Assembly (NCBI RefSeq): GCF_046044395.1
Contig: NZ_JBJUSG010000162.1
Location: 1 to 6,850 of the forward strand
Length of the DNA: 6,850 nt
From: Magnetominusculus dajiuhuensis
GTDB taxonomy: Bacteria; Nitrospirota; Thermodesulfovibrionia; Thermodesulfovibrionales; Magnetobacteriaceae
Direction of reading: 5' to 3'
Positions within the stretch are counted from its first letter, which is position 1. Every line of letters begins with the position of its first letter. Below, in pieces: positions 6,759-6,850 of this stretch. The notes under the pieces were generated by a model. The model was given only the letters and a program-made list of their open reading frames with translations, was not told the origin of the DNA and did not search any database. The translations under genes were made by a program, and so were the position numbers.

Positions 6759-6784
6759 AATGTTATCATACCACACACTGTCAA
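6757..6784 (-). promoter_or_regulatory. Candidate promoter of the hicBA module
   Basis: On the minus strand an extended -10, TGG-TATGAT (6773-6765), lies directly before hicB; its start point would fall at about 6758, the first base of the proposed ATG, giving a leaderless message. A perfect TTGACA (6784-6779) is also present but only 8 bp from that -10; paired at 16 bp it would use CATTAT (6762-6757) and start inside hicB. The two readings conflict, so the region is promoter-like but the start point is uncertain. Confidence 0.4.
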
Positions 6785-6787
6785 TAA

Positions 6788-6802
6788 TTGGGAAGTGCCC
6801 AA
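6788..6802. promoter_or_regulatory. Small inverted repeat upstream of hicB, possible operator
   Basis: TTGGG (6788-6792) and CCCAA (6798-6802) form a perfect 5-bp inverted repeat around AAGTG, just upstream of the TTGACA of the hicB promoter. Position suits an operator for autorepression by a Hic complex, but the repeat is short and could be chance, and the antitoxin shows no DNA-binding domain. Confidence 0.2.
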
Positions 6803-6850
6803 GCTCCGATATAGAAATTTGCACCTATTGATAAAAGGGTTTTTGAAAGC

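Noticed and set aside
6811..6818. ATAGAAAT near the right end as an inverted match to the left IS-like repeats (ATTTCTAT)
   Set aside because: Only 8 bases match and the flanking bases diverge (TTTGC versus TGTCC), so the whole window is not supported as a composite element.
6166..6849. TTGAAAG direct repeat (6166-6172 and 6843-6849) flanking the hicBA module as a target duplication
   Set aside because: Seven bases over about 680 bp is weak evidence, the copies are not at sharp composition boundaries, and no transposase or inverted ends accompany them.

Overview
The window is bacterial accessory-type DNA with dense, co-directional genes. Frequent ATA and AGG/AGA codons in DNA of moderate GC would suit a Nitrospirota- or Desulfobacterota-like bacterium. 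That placement is a weak inference from codon style only; no marker gene is present.

Layout: positions 1-61 carry two near-identical 25-bp-spaced repeats that look like the end of an IS21-type insertion sequence. A short promoter/leader region (about 62-173) follows. Then six genes run on the + strand with gaps of 42 nt or less and three stop/start overlaps: ilvB and ilvN (acetolactate synthase large and regulatory subunits), a LegB-like NDP-sugar 4,6-dehydratase, a sugar-1-phosphate nucleotidyltransferase, a second SDR (epimerase/reductase type), and a GT4 glycosyltransferase. They look like one transcription unit. A weak hairpin plus T-tract follows the last gene. On the - strand, convergent and visibly more AT-rich, is a two-gene HicB/HicA-type toxin-antitoxin module (about 6225-6758) with a candidate promoter in front of the antitoxin.

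How the genes work together: IlvB and IlvN form the holoenzyme for the first common step of branched-chain amino acid synthesis, but ilvC does not follow. The next four genes form a compact sugar cassette: activate a sugar-1-phosphate, dehydrate it to a 4-keto-6-deoxy intermediate, reduce or epimerise it, and transfer a sugar to a surface glycan. The aminotransferase, acetyltransferase, synthase and CMP-transferase genes needed for legionaminic acid are not in the window, so the final sugar is unknown. The hicBA module is probably a later insertion.

I found no clearly new kind of system. The points most worth a second look are the joining of ilvBN to a sugar cassette, the minimal dehydratase/nucleotidyltransferase/SDR/GT set, the insertion-sequence end just upstream of the ilvB promoter, and a short, possibly leaderless antitoxin without a visible DNA-binding domain.
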